64,000 bases of DNA, taken from contig JBCCHV010000006.1 in assembly GCA_039028635.1 (NCBI GenBank), forward strand, positions 1 to 64,000. The letters are read 5' to 3'. Source of the stretch: Acidobacteriota bacterium (GTDB lineage: Bacteria > Acidobacteriota > Thermoanaerobaculia > Multivoradales > JBCCEF01). The notes below the pieces were generated by a model that was given only the letters and a program-made list of their open reading frames with translations, ran no database searches and had not been told where the DNA came from. Both the position numbers and the translations under genes were made by a program. This document shows, piece after piece, positions 52,174 through 60,319 of the stretch (positions are counted from its first letter, which is position 1; every line of letters starts with the position of its first letter).

Positions 52174-53205
52174 CTACTCGGTCAAGCGGGCGATAACGTG
52201 ATCCCAATCGATCTCGGCGACGGTGCTCCGGCCGTTGGCCCCGAGGCGCCGGGCGAGGGCACGATCTTGGTCCAGGGACCGCAGGCGCGCACCGAGGACC
52301 TCGGGGGCACAGACGTAGCCGTTTTCGCCGTCGACCACGAACTCGAGCACGCCGCCGGCATCGGGAGTGGTGAGCATCGCCTTGCCGGCCTTGAAGGCTT
52401 CCACCGTGACGTAGCCGTAGTCTTCATCGTAGGGGGCATAGAACACCGCCATAGCGCCGCGGTAGAGGCGCACCAGATCATCGTCCGAAACCCACCCCGG
52501 CAGCTCCACCCGGTCGGCGACGCCGAGGCGATCGGCCAGGGCCAGCAAGGATTCCCGCTCGGGGCCGCGACCGGCGATCACGGCGCGCACACCAGGAGCC
52601 TGGGGCAGGGCGCGGATCAGCAGATCGAAGCGCTTCGGCTCGACCAGCCGGCCGGCGCTGAGCACGTAGTCACCGAGCTCGTGGTCGCCGCCGGCGAGCT
52701 CCGGCGCCAGCTTCGAGGGCGGGTAGAGGCAGTCGGCGGACAGACCGAGGAAGCTCTCCAGGCGGCCGGCGACATTGCGCGAAATGGTGAACCGCCGAGC
52801 TTCGGCGAGGCTGCGCCGGTCCATCGTCTGCACCATCTCCACCAACCGTGGATCCCGGGGATCGCTGTCGATGTCGCTGTAGCTGGTGCCCCGCAAATCG
52901 TAGACCTGGCGTAGCTGGTGCACCAGCCAGACCACCTTGCGCGGGTGGCGCACCAGGTAGGACGGAAAGCGGGTGCAGATGACCCGGTCGACGGGCCGAC
53001 CCTCGACCTTGGTGACGTCCAGCAGGCGCCAGGCGAGGGCGCTCTCGAGCAACGCCCGCCGACTCGCCATGCTGAAAGGCAAGCGCACCTGGTCGACCTC
53101 GAAGCCGCGCACACGCAGCTCGTCGCTCAGGCTGTCGGCGAGAATTTCGGCCCCACCGTGGAGGAAGGGCATCTGGCTGTTGCACACCAGAATGCGCTGG
53201 CTCAT
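52174..53205 (-). CDS. GT4-type glycosyltransferase
   Basis: A 343-residue GT-B glycosyltransferase. It begins SQRILVCNSQMPFLHGGAE, the acceptor-domain glycine loop. The donor domain has LSAGRLVEPKRFDLLIRAL and DEDYGYVTVEAFKAGKAML, with the conserved Glu pair E-x7-E. Start ATG overlaps the preceding coiled-coil gene by four bases, and the stop is two bases before the next glycosyltransferase start, so these genes are translated together. Acceptor and sugar unknown. Confidence 0.92.
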   Translation of the reverse strand: MSQRILVCNSQMPFLHGGAEILADSLSDELRVRGFEVDQVRLPFSMASRRALLESALAWRLLDVTKVEGRPVDRVICTRFPSYLVRHPRKVVWLVHQLRQVYDLRGTSYSDIDSDPRDPRLVEMVQTMDRRSLAEARRFTISRNVAGRLESFLGLSADCLYPPSKLAPELAGGDHELGDYVLSAGRLVEPKRFDLLIRALPQAPGVRAVIAGRGPERESLLALADRLGVADRVELPGWVSDDDLVRLYRGAMAVFYAPYDEDYGYVTVEAFKAGKAMLTTPDAGGVLEFVVDGENGYVCAPEVLGARLRSLDQDRALARRLGANGRSTVAEIDWDHVIARLTE

Positions 53206-53609
53206 CGCTCCGGCTCGTCCTCGGCGAGGCGCTCTTCGAGGGCTCGCAAGCGCTTGTCGAGGCTGTCGAGGGACTCCGCCAGCCGCTCCTGCGAGCTGGT
53301 CAGCTCGTCGAGTAGCTGCCCGGCAACGCGATTGAAGCCGTTCTGCTGCTCGAGGACCGGGCGCGCGAACCACTTGCCGAAGAGGTGAAAAAAGGCCTTG
53401 CGCAGGAAGATCAGGGGCCGACCGAGGAAGGGCCGGGGCGAGATCGGCATGGGTTCGTCGACGAACTCCCGCCGGCGCAGCTCGGCGAGCTGCAGGCGGG
53501 CCTCCTCGCGGCCTTCGCCGAGGCTGGCGAGCTCGCCCTGGCGCATTCGGATGCCGGCCTTGACGCGCTCGAAGACCTCGGCGACCTCCTGGCGCTCCCG
53601 GTCGCTCAT
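53202..53609 (-). CDS. Small coiled-coil protein of the polysaccharide locus
   Basis: A 135-residue soluble protein. Helical N-terminus (about 1-45) is followed by PISPRPFLGRPLIFLRKAFFHLFGKWFARPVLEQQ, a basic amphipathic segment, and then a heptad-rich coiled coil (about 90-132, LAESLDSLDKRLRALEERL). The EQQNGFN segment resembles the N-terminal part of some methyltransferases and glycosyltransferases in polysaccharide loci; here it stands alone with no catalytic domain. It overlaps its neighbours by four bases on each side, which argues for a stoichiometric scaffold or membrane-docking role. That role is inference. Confidence 0.72.
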   Translation of the reverse strand: MSDRERQEVAEVFERVKAGIRMRQGELASLGEGREEARLQLAELRRREFVDEPMPISPRPFLGRPLIFLRKAFFHLFGKWFARPVLEQQNGFNRVAGQLLDELTSSQERLAESLDSLDKRLRALEERLAEDEPER

Positions 53610-55384
53610 GGAGCGTCTCCGGAAAAGCTCAGGAAGACGCTCAGGTACCGCATGTCCCGGCTCTTGCCCGGCGCCATCCGCGCCGGCACCCAGCCGTCGG
53701 TGGTCTCGAGGGTGAAGCGGTAGTAGTAGTCTGGTGGACCGGCCGGATAGAAGCCGAGGTTGCGCGCCACCGGCTTGACCGGCAACTCCACCGGCACGCC
53801 TTGGCGCTTGGCCTCGCTGTCGAAGCGAATCACCTGACGATGGCTGCCCGAATCGAGAGTGAGAACGTTCTCCGGCAATGGCGAGATGACCTTGAAGCGC
53901 AGCGCCTCGAGCGGTTCCTGGGACACCACTACCACCTCCGTTTTGGAATCGCCTCGCACCCAGATGCCCTCCGGGTGCTTCTCCTGAGCGAAGAAGTTGT
54001 CGCGCCGCAGAACCCAGGTTCCCTGTCCCCAGTTGCGCTGCCAGTAGCCCGGGATACGACCACTCGGCAGCAGCGTCAGCTCGAGGGGCAGGGCCTGAAA
54101 GGGCCGCGAGCGGACGTGGGTCTGGAGGGTGAACTCGGGAGCGATCTGCATCACCGGAACGGCGACCACGGACGCCGTCCACAGACCGGCGGCGGCGAAC
54201 GGCAGCCACAGCGCCCGGCGGGCGCGCAGCGGCCCGGCGACGAGCAGCAAGACCGGATAGATGGAGGCGAAGTAGCGATTGCCGATGAAGCCTGCCCCGC
54301 CGTGGTAGTTGCCCGGCCGCAGCAGGAACAAGAGGCCGCAGTAGGCGACCACCGAGAGCAGCACCAGCCAACGGTAGCGATTGCGGGGGGCGAAGCAGAA
54401 CATCACCAGGCAGGCCAGGCCGAAGGGGAAGTAAGGCAGCAGGCCGGTGTGGCGACCGATCAGGAAGTAGACCGCGTTGCGCGCCAGCACCGGCAGGGTG
54501 GAGCTCGGCCGAACGCCGGACCAGGAGCCGAAGCTGGTGCCCTTGTAGAGGCTCCACAGGTCTTCTTCGACCTCCAAAGGGAAGGTCGCCTCGAAGGAGC
54601 GCCGCTGCACGTCGCGGTAGGGACTCCAGTGATCGCTGAGCTTCCACTGCAGACCGATCAACAGGCCGGCGCCGAGGGCCGCGCCGAGGGCAAGGGCCGC
54701 CAGGCCGCGAAAACGCCGCCGCCAGAGCAAATCGATGCCGAGCGGCGCCCCGAGCAGAATCAGGGGCTCCTTGGAGACGAAAGCCGCCGCCAGCAAAGCT
54801 CCGGCGGCGACCAGGGCGAGCAGGTGCCGACGCCCGAGGCTGGGGAGCTGCCGCAGGCTCCAGCCGAGGGCCAGGGGCAGAAAGACGCAGGCCATGTTGA
54901 ACACTTCCGGCTGCATCCAAAAGACATAGACCAGACCGGCCGACGCAAAGAAGAAACCACCGACCCACAGGCCGACGGCGGCTCCCTCCGGCGCCTCCCG
55001 GCGCACCAGGGCCAGGGCGATGGCGAGCATCGCCAGATACAGCGCCATGTTGAGGATCACCAAGCCCTGGGGACCGAAGACCGCATAGAACGGCACCGCC
55101 GCCGCCGAGTAGGCCAAAGGCTTGCCGAAGTACATCGTTTCGCCGCCGTCGTCGGTGAACAGGATCAGGCCGTAGGGGCCTTGATCCCAGATCCGGTAGG
55201 AGCGCCGCAGATCGCGATGATCGTAGGTCAGATCGTGGTCGTGCCACAGGCTCTGGGTGATCATCAGGTAGGCGGCTTCGTCGGCCACCGGCCCGGGCGG
55301 AAAGTGGATCTTGTAGAGGGTTGCCGACAGTCCCAACAGGAGAACGGCCAGGCAGGCGGCGTGGAGCGGTCGTAGGGATCTCAT
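53606..55384 (-). CDS. Multi-span membrane protein, probable lipid-linked-sugar glycosyltransferase (GT-C type)
   Basis: A 592-residue inner-membrane protein with about ten transmembrane helices in the first 420 residues and a soluble C-terminal domain of about 170. Loop 1 carries PGPVADEAAYLMITQSLWHD, an acidic Asp-Glu as in PMT/ArnT-type GT-C enzymes that use polyprenyl-linked sugars. The C-terminal domain is beta-rich and may bind the acceptor. It overlaps the coiled-coil gene by four bases. ATG begins the first helix; a longer frame upstream is not supported. It is divergent from the plus-strand glycosyltransferases with 84 bases between. Confidence 0.82.
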   Translation of the reverse strand: MRSLRPLHAACLAVLLLGLSATLYKIHFPPGPVADEAAYLMITQSLWHDHDLTYDHRDLRRSYRIWDQGPYGLILFTDDGGETMYFGKPLAYSAAAVPFYAVFGPQGLVILNMALYLAMLAIALALVRREAPEGAAVGLWVGGFFFASAGLVYVFWMQPEVFNMACVFLPLALGWSLRQLPSLGRRHLLALVAAGALLAAAFVSKEPLILLGAPLGIDLLWRRRFRGLAALALGAALGAGLLIGLQWKLSDHWSPYRDVQRRSFEATFPLEVEEDLWSLYKGTSFGSWSGVRPSSTLPVLARNAVYFLIGRHTGLLPYFPFGLACLVMFCFAPRNRYRWLVLLSVVAYCGLLFLLRPGNYHGGAGFIGNRYFASIYPVLLLVAGPLRARRALWLPFAAAGLWTASVVAVPVMQIAPEFTLQTHVRSRPFQALPLELTLLPSGRIPGYWQRNWGQGTWVLRRDNFFAQEKHPEGIWVRGDSKTEVVVVSQEPLEALRFKVISPLPENVLTLDSGSHRQVIRFDSEAKRQGVPVELPVKPVARNLGFYPAGPPDYYYRFTLETTDGWVPARMAPGKSRDMRYLSVFLSFSGDAP

Positions 55385-55468
55385 GGCGTGGCGTGGCCCG
55401 GGGCGACCGCGCGGCGGTCGAAAGGCGCTGAAGGCGCGGGTATCATACCGATCTCCAGCCCCCCGACC

Positions 55469-56770
55469 ATGCGCTCCCTGCTCAAGAAGATTCCGCCCCT
55501 GGTGTGGGCCGTCCGACTCGGTCGGCGGCTGGCCCATCGGTTGGGGCCGGCGCGCTGGCGCCGCACCTGGCAGTGGCGGAGGTCGATCCGCGCCGCCAGC
55601 CAGCGCCGGCGCCGCGAGACCCGGCTCACCGTCGGGGTCGACATCGCCGCCTTCTGGGAGCCCCTCACCGGCATCGGCTGGTACCTCTACGAAGTTCTCC
55701 AGGCCCTGGCGTCGCGCGACGATCTGCGGTTGCGCCTCTACGGCGCGGCGCTACCCCGCGGGCCGGAAGTGCCGCCCCCAGAGGTCGAGATCCCGACAGG
55801 ACCGGCCCTCGAGTGGGTGACCTACGAGGTGCCGGACGACCTCCTGCTGCCGCGCTCGCTGCTCTTCCGCTGGCTGCGCCGCCGCGAGGCCCGTTTGCTG
55901 GCGGCGGACCGCAACCGGGTGCTCTTCGGTCCCAACTTCCTGCTCGCCCCGAAGTTCGAGCGGGCGCCCGGCGCCCGCGTGGTCACCGTCCACGACCTCA
56001 GCCTGCATCGCCTGCCCTGGGCGGTTCGGCCGGACACCCGCAACGCCCTCGCCGCCTCCCTCGCCCTCACCCTGCGCCAGGCGCAGCGCGTCATCACGCC
56101 CAGCCATGCGGTGCGCCAGGACATCGCCGACGCCGGCTGGTTCGACCCGCTGCGGGTCGAAGCGATCCACCACGGCCTCGGCCACCGCGCCAGCGCCACC
56201 CGGCGCCCGGCGGGCACGCCGCCCCGCTACCTGCTGTCGGTCGGCACCCTCGAGCCGCGCAAGAACCTCTCGACGCTGCTCGCCGCCTGCCGTCAGGGCA
56301 CCCTGCCGCTGGTCCTCGCCGGCCGCTTCGGCTGGGGCACGGAGGAGCTTCGGCCGCAGGTGGAAGCCGGCGTCGAGGAGGGCTGGCTACACCACTTCGG
56401 GTACGTCGAGGAAGGCGAGCTGGCGGCCCTTTACGAGGGCGCGACGGCCGTCGCCCTGCCCTCCCTCTACGAGGGCTTCGGCCTGCCAGCGGTGGAGGCG
56501 ATGGCCGCCGGCAAGGCACTTCTCTTGTCGGACATTCCGGTCTTTCGCGAGGTCGCCGCCGACGCCGCCCGCTACCTCGGAACGGAAGACGTCGCAGCCT
56601 GGCGCCAGGCGATTCAAGAGCTGGTGCAGAACGAGGCGCTCCGCCGCGACCTCGCCGAGCGCGCCCTGCGACGCAGCCGAGAGTTCACCTGGCAGCGCTC
56701 GGCGGAAGAGCACGCCCGGGTCTTCGCCGTGACTGCCGAGGCGCAGCGCCCGAAGGACGCCGCGCCATGA
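55469..56770 (+). CDS. GT4-type glycosyltransferase
   Basis: A 433-residue glycosyltransferase. A basic amphipathic N-terminal stretch (KKIPPLVWAVRLGRRLAHRL) may hold it at the membrane. The acceptor domain has ITGIGWYLYEVLQAL-like LTGIGWYLYEVL, and the donor domain VGTLEPRKNLSTLL, YVEEGELAALYEGA and LYEGFGLPAVEAMAAGK with the Glu pair. ATG at 55469 was chosen; an upstream in-frame ATG adds a sequence without family character. First gene of the plus-strand half of the locus; its stop overlaps the next start (ATGA). Confidence 0.92.
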   Translation: MRSLLKKIPPLVWAVRLGRRLAHRLGPARWRRTWQWRRSIRAASQRRRRETRLTVGVDIAAFWEPLTGIGWYLYEVLQALASRDDLRLRLYGAALPRGPEVPPPEVEIPTGPALEWVTYEVPDDLLLPRSLLFRWLRRREARLLAADRNRVLFGPNFLLAPKFERAPGARVVTVHDLSLHRLPWAVRPDTRNALAASLALTLRQAQRVITPSHAVRQDIADAGWFDPLRVEAIHHGLGHRASATRRPAGTPPRYLLSVGTLEPRKNLSTLLAACRQGTLPLVLAGRFGWGTEELRPQVEAGVEEGWLHHFGYVEEGELAALYEGATAVALPSLYEGFGLPAVEAMAAGKALLLSDIPVFREVAADAARYLGTEDVAAWRQAIQELVQNEALRRDLAERALRRSREFTWQRSAEEHARVFAVTAEAQRPKDAAP

Positions 56771-57882
56771 GATCTCGCCCAACCGTCGCCGTCGACCTGC
56801 GGGCCGTGGTGCGAGAACCGACCGGCATCGGGATCTACACCACCGAGCTCCTGCGGGCCCTCGGCGGCCGCGACAACTTCGCGCTCCTCGGCCTCGCTCA
56901 CCGGCCGCCGAGCAATCTCGCCGAGCTGGCGGACTACGGCGTGCGGGTCGAGCACCAACCGGCTCCTCTGGGCGTCCTCTGGCAGCAGCTTCGGCTACCG
57001 CGGCGGCTGGCCCGGGGCGACATCGACCTTTTCTGGTCACCGCTCTTCACCCTGCCGCTGCGCACCCCGGTACCGGCGGTGGTCACGGTCCACGACATGA
57101 CCGCCTTCCTGTTTCCCGAAGCCCATCACTGGAAGGTGCGCTGGAGCCTCAAGCCCTTCCTGCGCCCTTCGCTGCGCCGTGCCCGCCGCATCGTGACGCC
57201 CTCGCGGTCGGCGGCGGACGACCTCGCCGCCTTCGACCCGGCGAGCAGCGAGCGTCTGCGGGTGGTGCCGGAAGGCGTCGACGCGGCGTTTCGCCCGGCC
57301 TCGCCGGCGCAGGTCGCCGCCATCCGCCGGGAGCTCGGCGCCCCCGAGGGCTATCTCTTCGCCGCCGGCACCCTCGAGCCGCGCAAGAACCTCGGCGCCC
57401 TGCTCGACGCCTGGCAGCGGCTGCGGCACGAGAACCCCGACTGTCCTCCCCTGGTGATCGCCGGTGGCTACGGTTGGGGCAGCCGCGACCTCGTCGCCCG
57501 CCTCGAAAGGCTGCGCGATGAAGGCGTCTTTCTGCTCGGCCGGGTGTCCCGCCAGCGCCTCATCGAGCTCTTCCAGGCGGCCACCGTGTTCGTCTACCCC
57601 TCCCTCTACGAAGGCTTCGGCCTGCCGCCCCTCGAGGCCATGGCCTGCGCCGTGCCGGTGGTGGTGGCGAACCGCTCGAGCCTGCCGGAGGTGGTGGGCG
57701 ATGCCGGCCGCCGCTTCGATCCCGACGACGGCGACGGCCTCTACCGCGCCCTCGGCGAGCTATTGGCCGCCCCGGAAGCGGCTACCGCCCTCGGACGGGC
57801 CGGTCTCGAACGCTCCCGCGGCTTCACCTGGGAAAAGGCGGCCCAAGCGATGGAGGAGATCTTCCGCGAAGCGCTAGAATGA
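56767..57882 (+). CDS. GT4-type glycosyltransferase
   Basis: A 371-residue GT-B glycosyltransferase related in layout to its upstream neighbour: DLRAVVREPTGIGIYTTELL at the start, AAGTLEPRKNLGALLDAWQ and LYEGFGLPPLEAMACAVPVVV with the Glu pair. The two genes probably arose by duplication and later divergence. Start overlaps the previous stop by four bases. An 86-base gap follows, the largest in this half of the locus. Confidence 0.93.
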   Translation: MRSRPTVAVDLRAVVREPTGIGIYTTELLRALGGRDNFALLGLAHRPPSNLAELADYGVRVEHQPAPLGVLWQQLRLPRRLARGDIDLFWSPLFTLPLRTPVPAVVTVHDMTAFLFPEAHHWKVRWSLKPFLRPSLRRARRIVTPSRSAADDLAAFDPASSERLRVVPEGVDAAFRPASPAQVAAIRRELGAPEGYLFAAGTLEPRKNLGALLDAWQRLRHENPDCPPLVIAGGYGWGSRDLVARLERLRDEGVFLLGRVSRQRLIELFQAATVFVYPSLYEGFGLPPLEAMACAVPVVVANRSSLPEVVGDAGRRFDPDDGDGLYRALGELLAAPEAATALGRAGLERSRGFTWEKAAQAMEEIFREALE

Positions 57883-57968
57883 CGGCTCGGACGGCAACTG
57901 CTCCGTGATGACCTTCTCCACCGCCGCCAATCTGCCCTCGGACACCGCGGGCGCGGACTGAATCAGCC

Positions 57969-59120
57969 TTGCCCTACACCATCGCCATCGACGCGCGAAA
58001 GGTGCACGATTTCGGCATCGGCACCTACATTCGCAACCTGATCTTCGGCCTCGCCGAGATCGACGACGAGAACCGCTACCTGCTGCTCACCCGCACCGCC
58101 CAGGGGCGCGACGCCCTCGCCGACCTGCCGGAGAACTTCCAGGTCGTGCAGGAGCGCTCGCCGGTCTACTCGCTGCGCGAGCTGGTGGCCCTTTCCTGGC
58201 GCCTCTTCCGCCTCGACCTCGATCTGTTCCACGCCACCCACTACGTGTTGCCGGCGGTGGTGCCCTGCAAGGTGGTAGTCACCATCCACGACATCATCCA
58301 CTTGCTCTACCCGGAGTTCCTGCCCAGCCGGCTGGCCTTCCTCTACGCCCAGCGGATGATTCGGCGCAGCCTCTCCCGCGGCGACGCCATCATCGCCGTG
58401 TCGCGCAATACCCGCGCCGATCTGATGAGCTATTTCGATGTCGGCGGCGAGAAGATCCACGTCATCTACAACGGGGTCGATGACACCTTCCGCCAGCACC
58501 TCGGCAGCGAGGAGCTCGAAGTCGCCCTCCGCGCCCTCGAGATCAAGCAACCCTACGTCCTCTTCGTCGGCAACGCGGCCAAGAAGCACAAGAACCTCGA
58601 CAACGTCGTCCAGGCCTACGCCCGGGCGCGCCGAATCCACGATTTCGATGCCCCGCTGGTGTGCGTCGGCGATCGCTCCGGGGCCGAGTTCAAGCTCCGC
58701 CAGCGGGCCGAGAGCCTCGGAATCGCCGACAGCGTCCATCTCCTCGGCCACGTCGCGGCGGAGGCCTTGCCGGCGATCTACCAAGGGGCGGCACTGTTCG
58801 TCTACCCCACCCTTTACGAAGGCTTCGGCCTGCCGGTGGTCGAGGCGATGGCCTCCGGTGTCGCCATCGTGACTTCGAACACCTCCTCCCTCAAGGAGAT
58901 CGCCGAAGGTTACGGCCACCTCGTCGACCCCCTCGACGTCGAAGCCATGGCCCGCGCCATCGCCCGCTGCATGTCCGACCAGGAGCACCGCGAAGCCCTC
59001 GCCAAGCTCGGTCAGCGAAGGGCCGACGACTTTCACTGGAAGCGCACCGCCGAGCTCACCCTCGACCTCTACCGGCAGGCGATCGAGAACGGCCGCGGCC
59101 GGCGCTCCGGCCGCCCATGA
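57969..59120 (+). CDS. GT4-type glycosyltransferase
   Basis: A 383-residue glycosyltransferase, third of the same GT4 group: IDARKVHDFGIGTYIRNL at the start, the acceptor-side HDIIHLLYPEF, VGNAAKKHKNLDNVV and LYEGFGLPVVEAMASGVAIV. Start is TTG without a strong Shine-Dalgarno; it fits the expected N-terminus closely. The stop overlaps the next gene (ATGA). Confidence 0.92.
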   Translation: MPYTIAIDARKVHDFGIGTYIRNLIFGLAEIDDENRYLLLTRTAQGRDALADLPENFQVVQERSPVYSLRELVALSWRLFRLDLDLFHATHYVLPAVVPCKVVVTIHDIIHLLYPEFLPSRLAFLYAQRMIRRSLSRGDAIIAVSRNTRADLMSYFDVGGEKIHVIYNGVDDTFRQHLGSEELEVALRALEIKQPYVLFVGNAAKKHKNLDNVVQAYARARRIHDFDAPLVCVGDRSGAEFKLRQRAESLGIADSVHLLGHVAAEALPAIYQGAALFVYPTLYEGFGLPVVEAMASGVAIVTSNTSSLKEIAEGYGHLVDPLDVEAMARAIARCMSDQEHREALAKLGQRRADDFHWKRTAELTLDLYRQAIENGRGRRSGRP

Positions 59121-60319
59121 GCCGAACCCCCTCCTCGACGCCACCGCCGGCAGCGGCCGCCTCGGCGAGCTCCGACCGCGCGCCAGCGGCGGTCTCGGGA
59201 GCGCCCGCGCGGGTCGCCCTGGTGCACGACTGGCTGACCGGCATGCGCGGCGGCGAAAAGGTCCTCGAAGCCCTCGCCGCGCTCTTTCCGGAAGCCCCCA
59301 TCTACACCCTGTTCCACTTCCCGGGAAGCGTCTCCGAGGCCCTCGAGAGCCACCCCATCCACACCAGCTTCCTGCAGCGAGCGCCGGGCCTGCGGCGCCA
59401 CTACCGGCGCTTCCTGCCGCTGTTTCCGGCCGCCATCGAGGATCTCGACCTGGCGCCCTACGATCTGGTGATCAGCTCGAGCCACTGCGTCGCCAAGGGC
59501 ATCGTGCCGGCTCCGGACGCCCTCCACCTGTGCTACTGCCACACCCCGATGCGCTACGCCTGGGACCAGGAGCATGCCTACTTTCCGCGCCGCCGGGGAT
59601 TGACCGCCCGGCTGCGGGGCCTGGCCTTGACCCGCCTGCGGACCTGGGACGTGGCCTCGGCACCGCGCGTCGACGCCTACTTCGCCAACTCGACCTTCGT
59701 CGCCCGGCGCATCCGGCGCTACTACGGCCGCGAGGCCGAGATCCTGCACCCGCCGGTCGACGTCGACTTCTACCGCCTGCCACCGGAAGCTCCCGGCGAG
59801 CGGCCCTATGCCCTGGTGGTCACCGCCCTGGCGCCCTACAAACGGGTCGACCTGGCGATCACCGCCTGCCAGCGCCTCGGTCTCGATCTCGAGATCATCG
59901 GAACCGGTCCGGAGCTCGATCGCCTGCGCACCCTCGCCGGGTCCAACACCCGCTTTCTGGGTCGCGTACCGGCGGAGACCCTGCGCGCCAAGCTACAGGG
60001 CGCCCGCTGCCTGGTGCAGCCGGGAATCGAGGACTTCGGCATCGCTCCGGTCGAGGCCCTGGCCTGCGGCACACCGGTGGTCGCGCTCGGTCGCGGTGGG
60101 GTTCTCGACATCGTCGAGAACGGTGTTCACGGGGTTCTTTACGAGCCCCCGGACGATGCCGAGGCCCTCGCCGCGGCGATTGACAAGTCGAGTCGGATCA
60201 GGTTCAATACATTGAACCTTCGCGCCCGGGCGGAGGCCTTTTCCACTGTCGTTTTTGTCGATCGTTTCGCCTCCTCATGCGAGGCCCTGCTCTCCGCCCG
60301 GTGGGAGAAAGCTCCTTGA
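59117..60319 (+). CDS. GT4-type glycosyltransferase, WbaZ/mannosyltransferase-like
   Basis: A 400-residue glycosyltransferase. After an Ala/Ser/Pro-rich tail of about 30 residues the enzyme opens with VHDWLTGMRGGEKVLEAL, then HLCYCHTPMRYAWD, VTALAPYKRVDLAI and GIEDFGIAPVEALACGTPVVA. This set is typical of WbaZ-like mannosyltransferases of O-antigen and capsule loci; the sugar assignment is by family only. Coupled on both sides by four-base overlaps. The disordered N-terminal tail is unusual for the family. Confidence 0.91.
   Translation: MSRTPSSTPPPAAAASASSDRAPAAVSGAPARVALVHDWLTGMRGGEKVLEALAALFPEAPIYTLFHFPGSVSEALESHPIHTSFLQRAPGLRRHYRRFLPLFPAAIEDLDLAPYDLVISSSHCVAKGIVPAPDALHLCYCHTPMRYAWDQEHAYFPRRRGLTARLRGLALTRLRTWDVASAPRVDAYFANSTFVARRIRRYYGREAEILHPPVDVDFYRLPPEAPGERPYALVVTALAPYKRVDLAITACQRLGLDLEIIGTGPELDRLRTLAGSNTRFLGRVPAETLRAKLQGARCLVQPGIEDFGIAPVEALACGTPVVALGRGGVLDIVENGVHGVLYEPPDDAEALAAAIDKSSRIRFNTLNLRARAEAFSTVVFVDRFASSCEALLSARWEKAP

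Noticed and set aside
60277-60315. ATG start for the WcaJ-type transferase at 60277
   Set aside because: It would overlap the upstream gene by 43 bases without a ribosome binding site. TTG at 60316 follows GGGAG and matches the TTGA coupling pattern of the locus.
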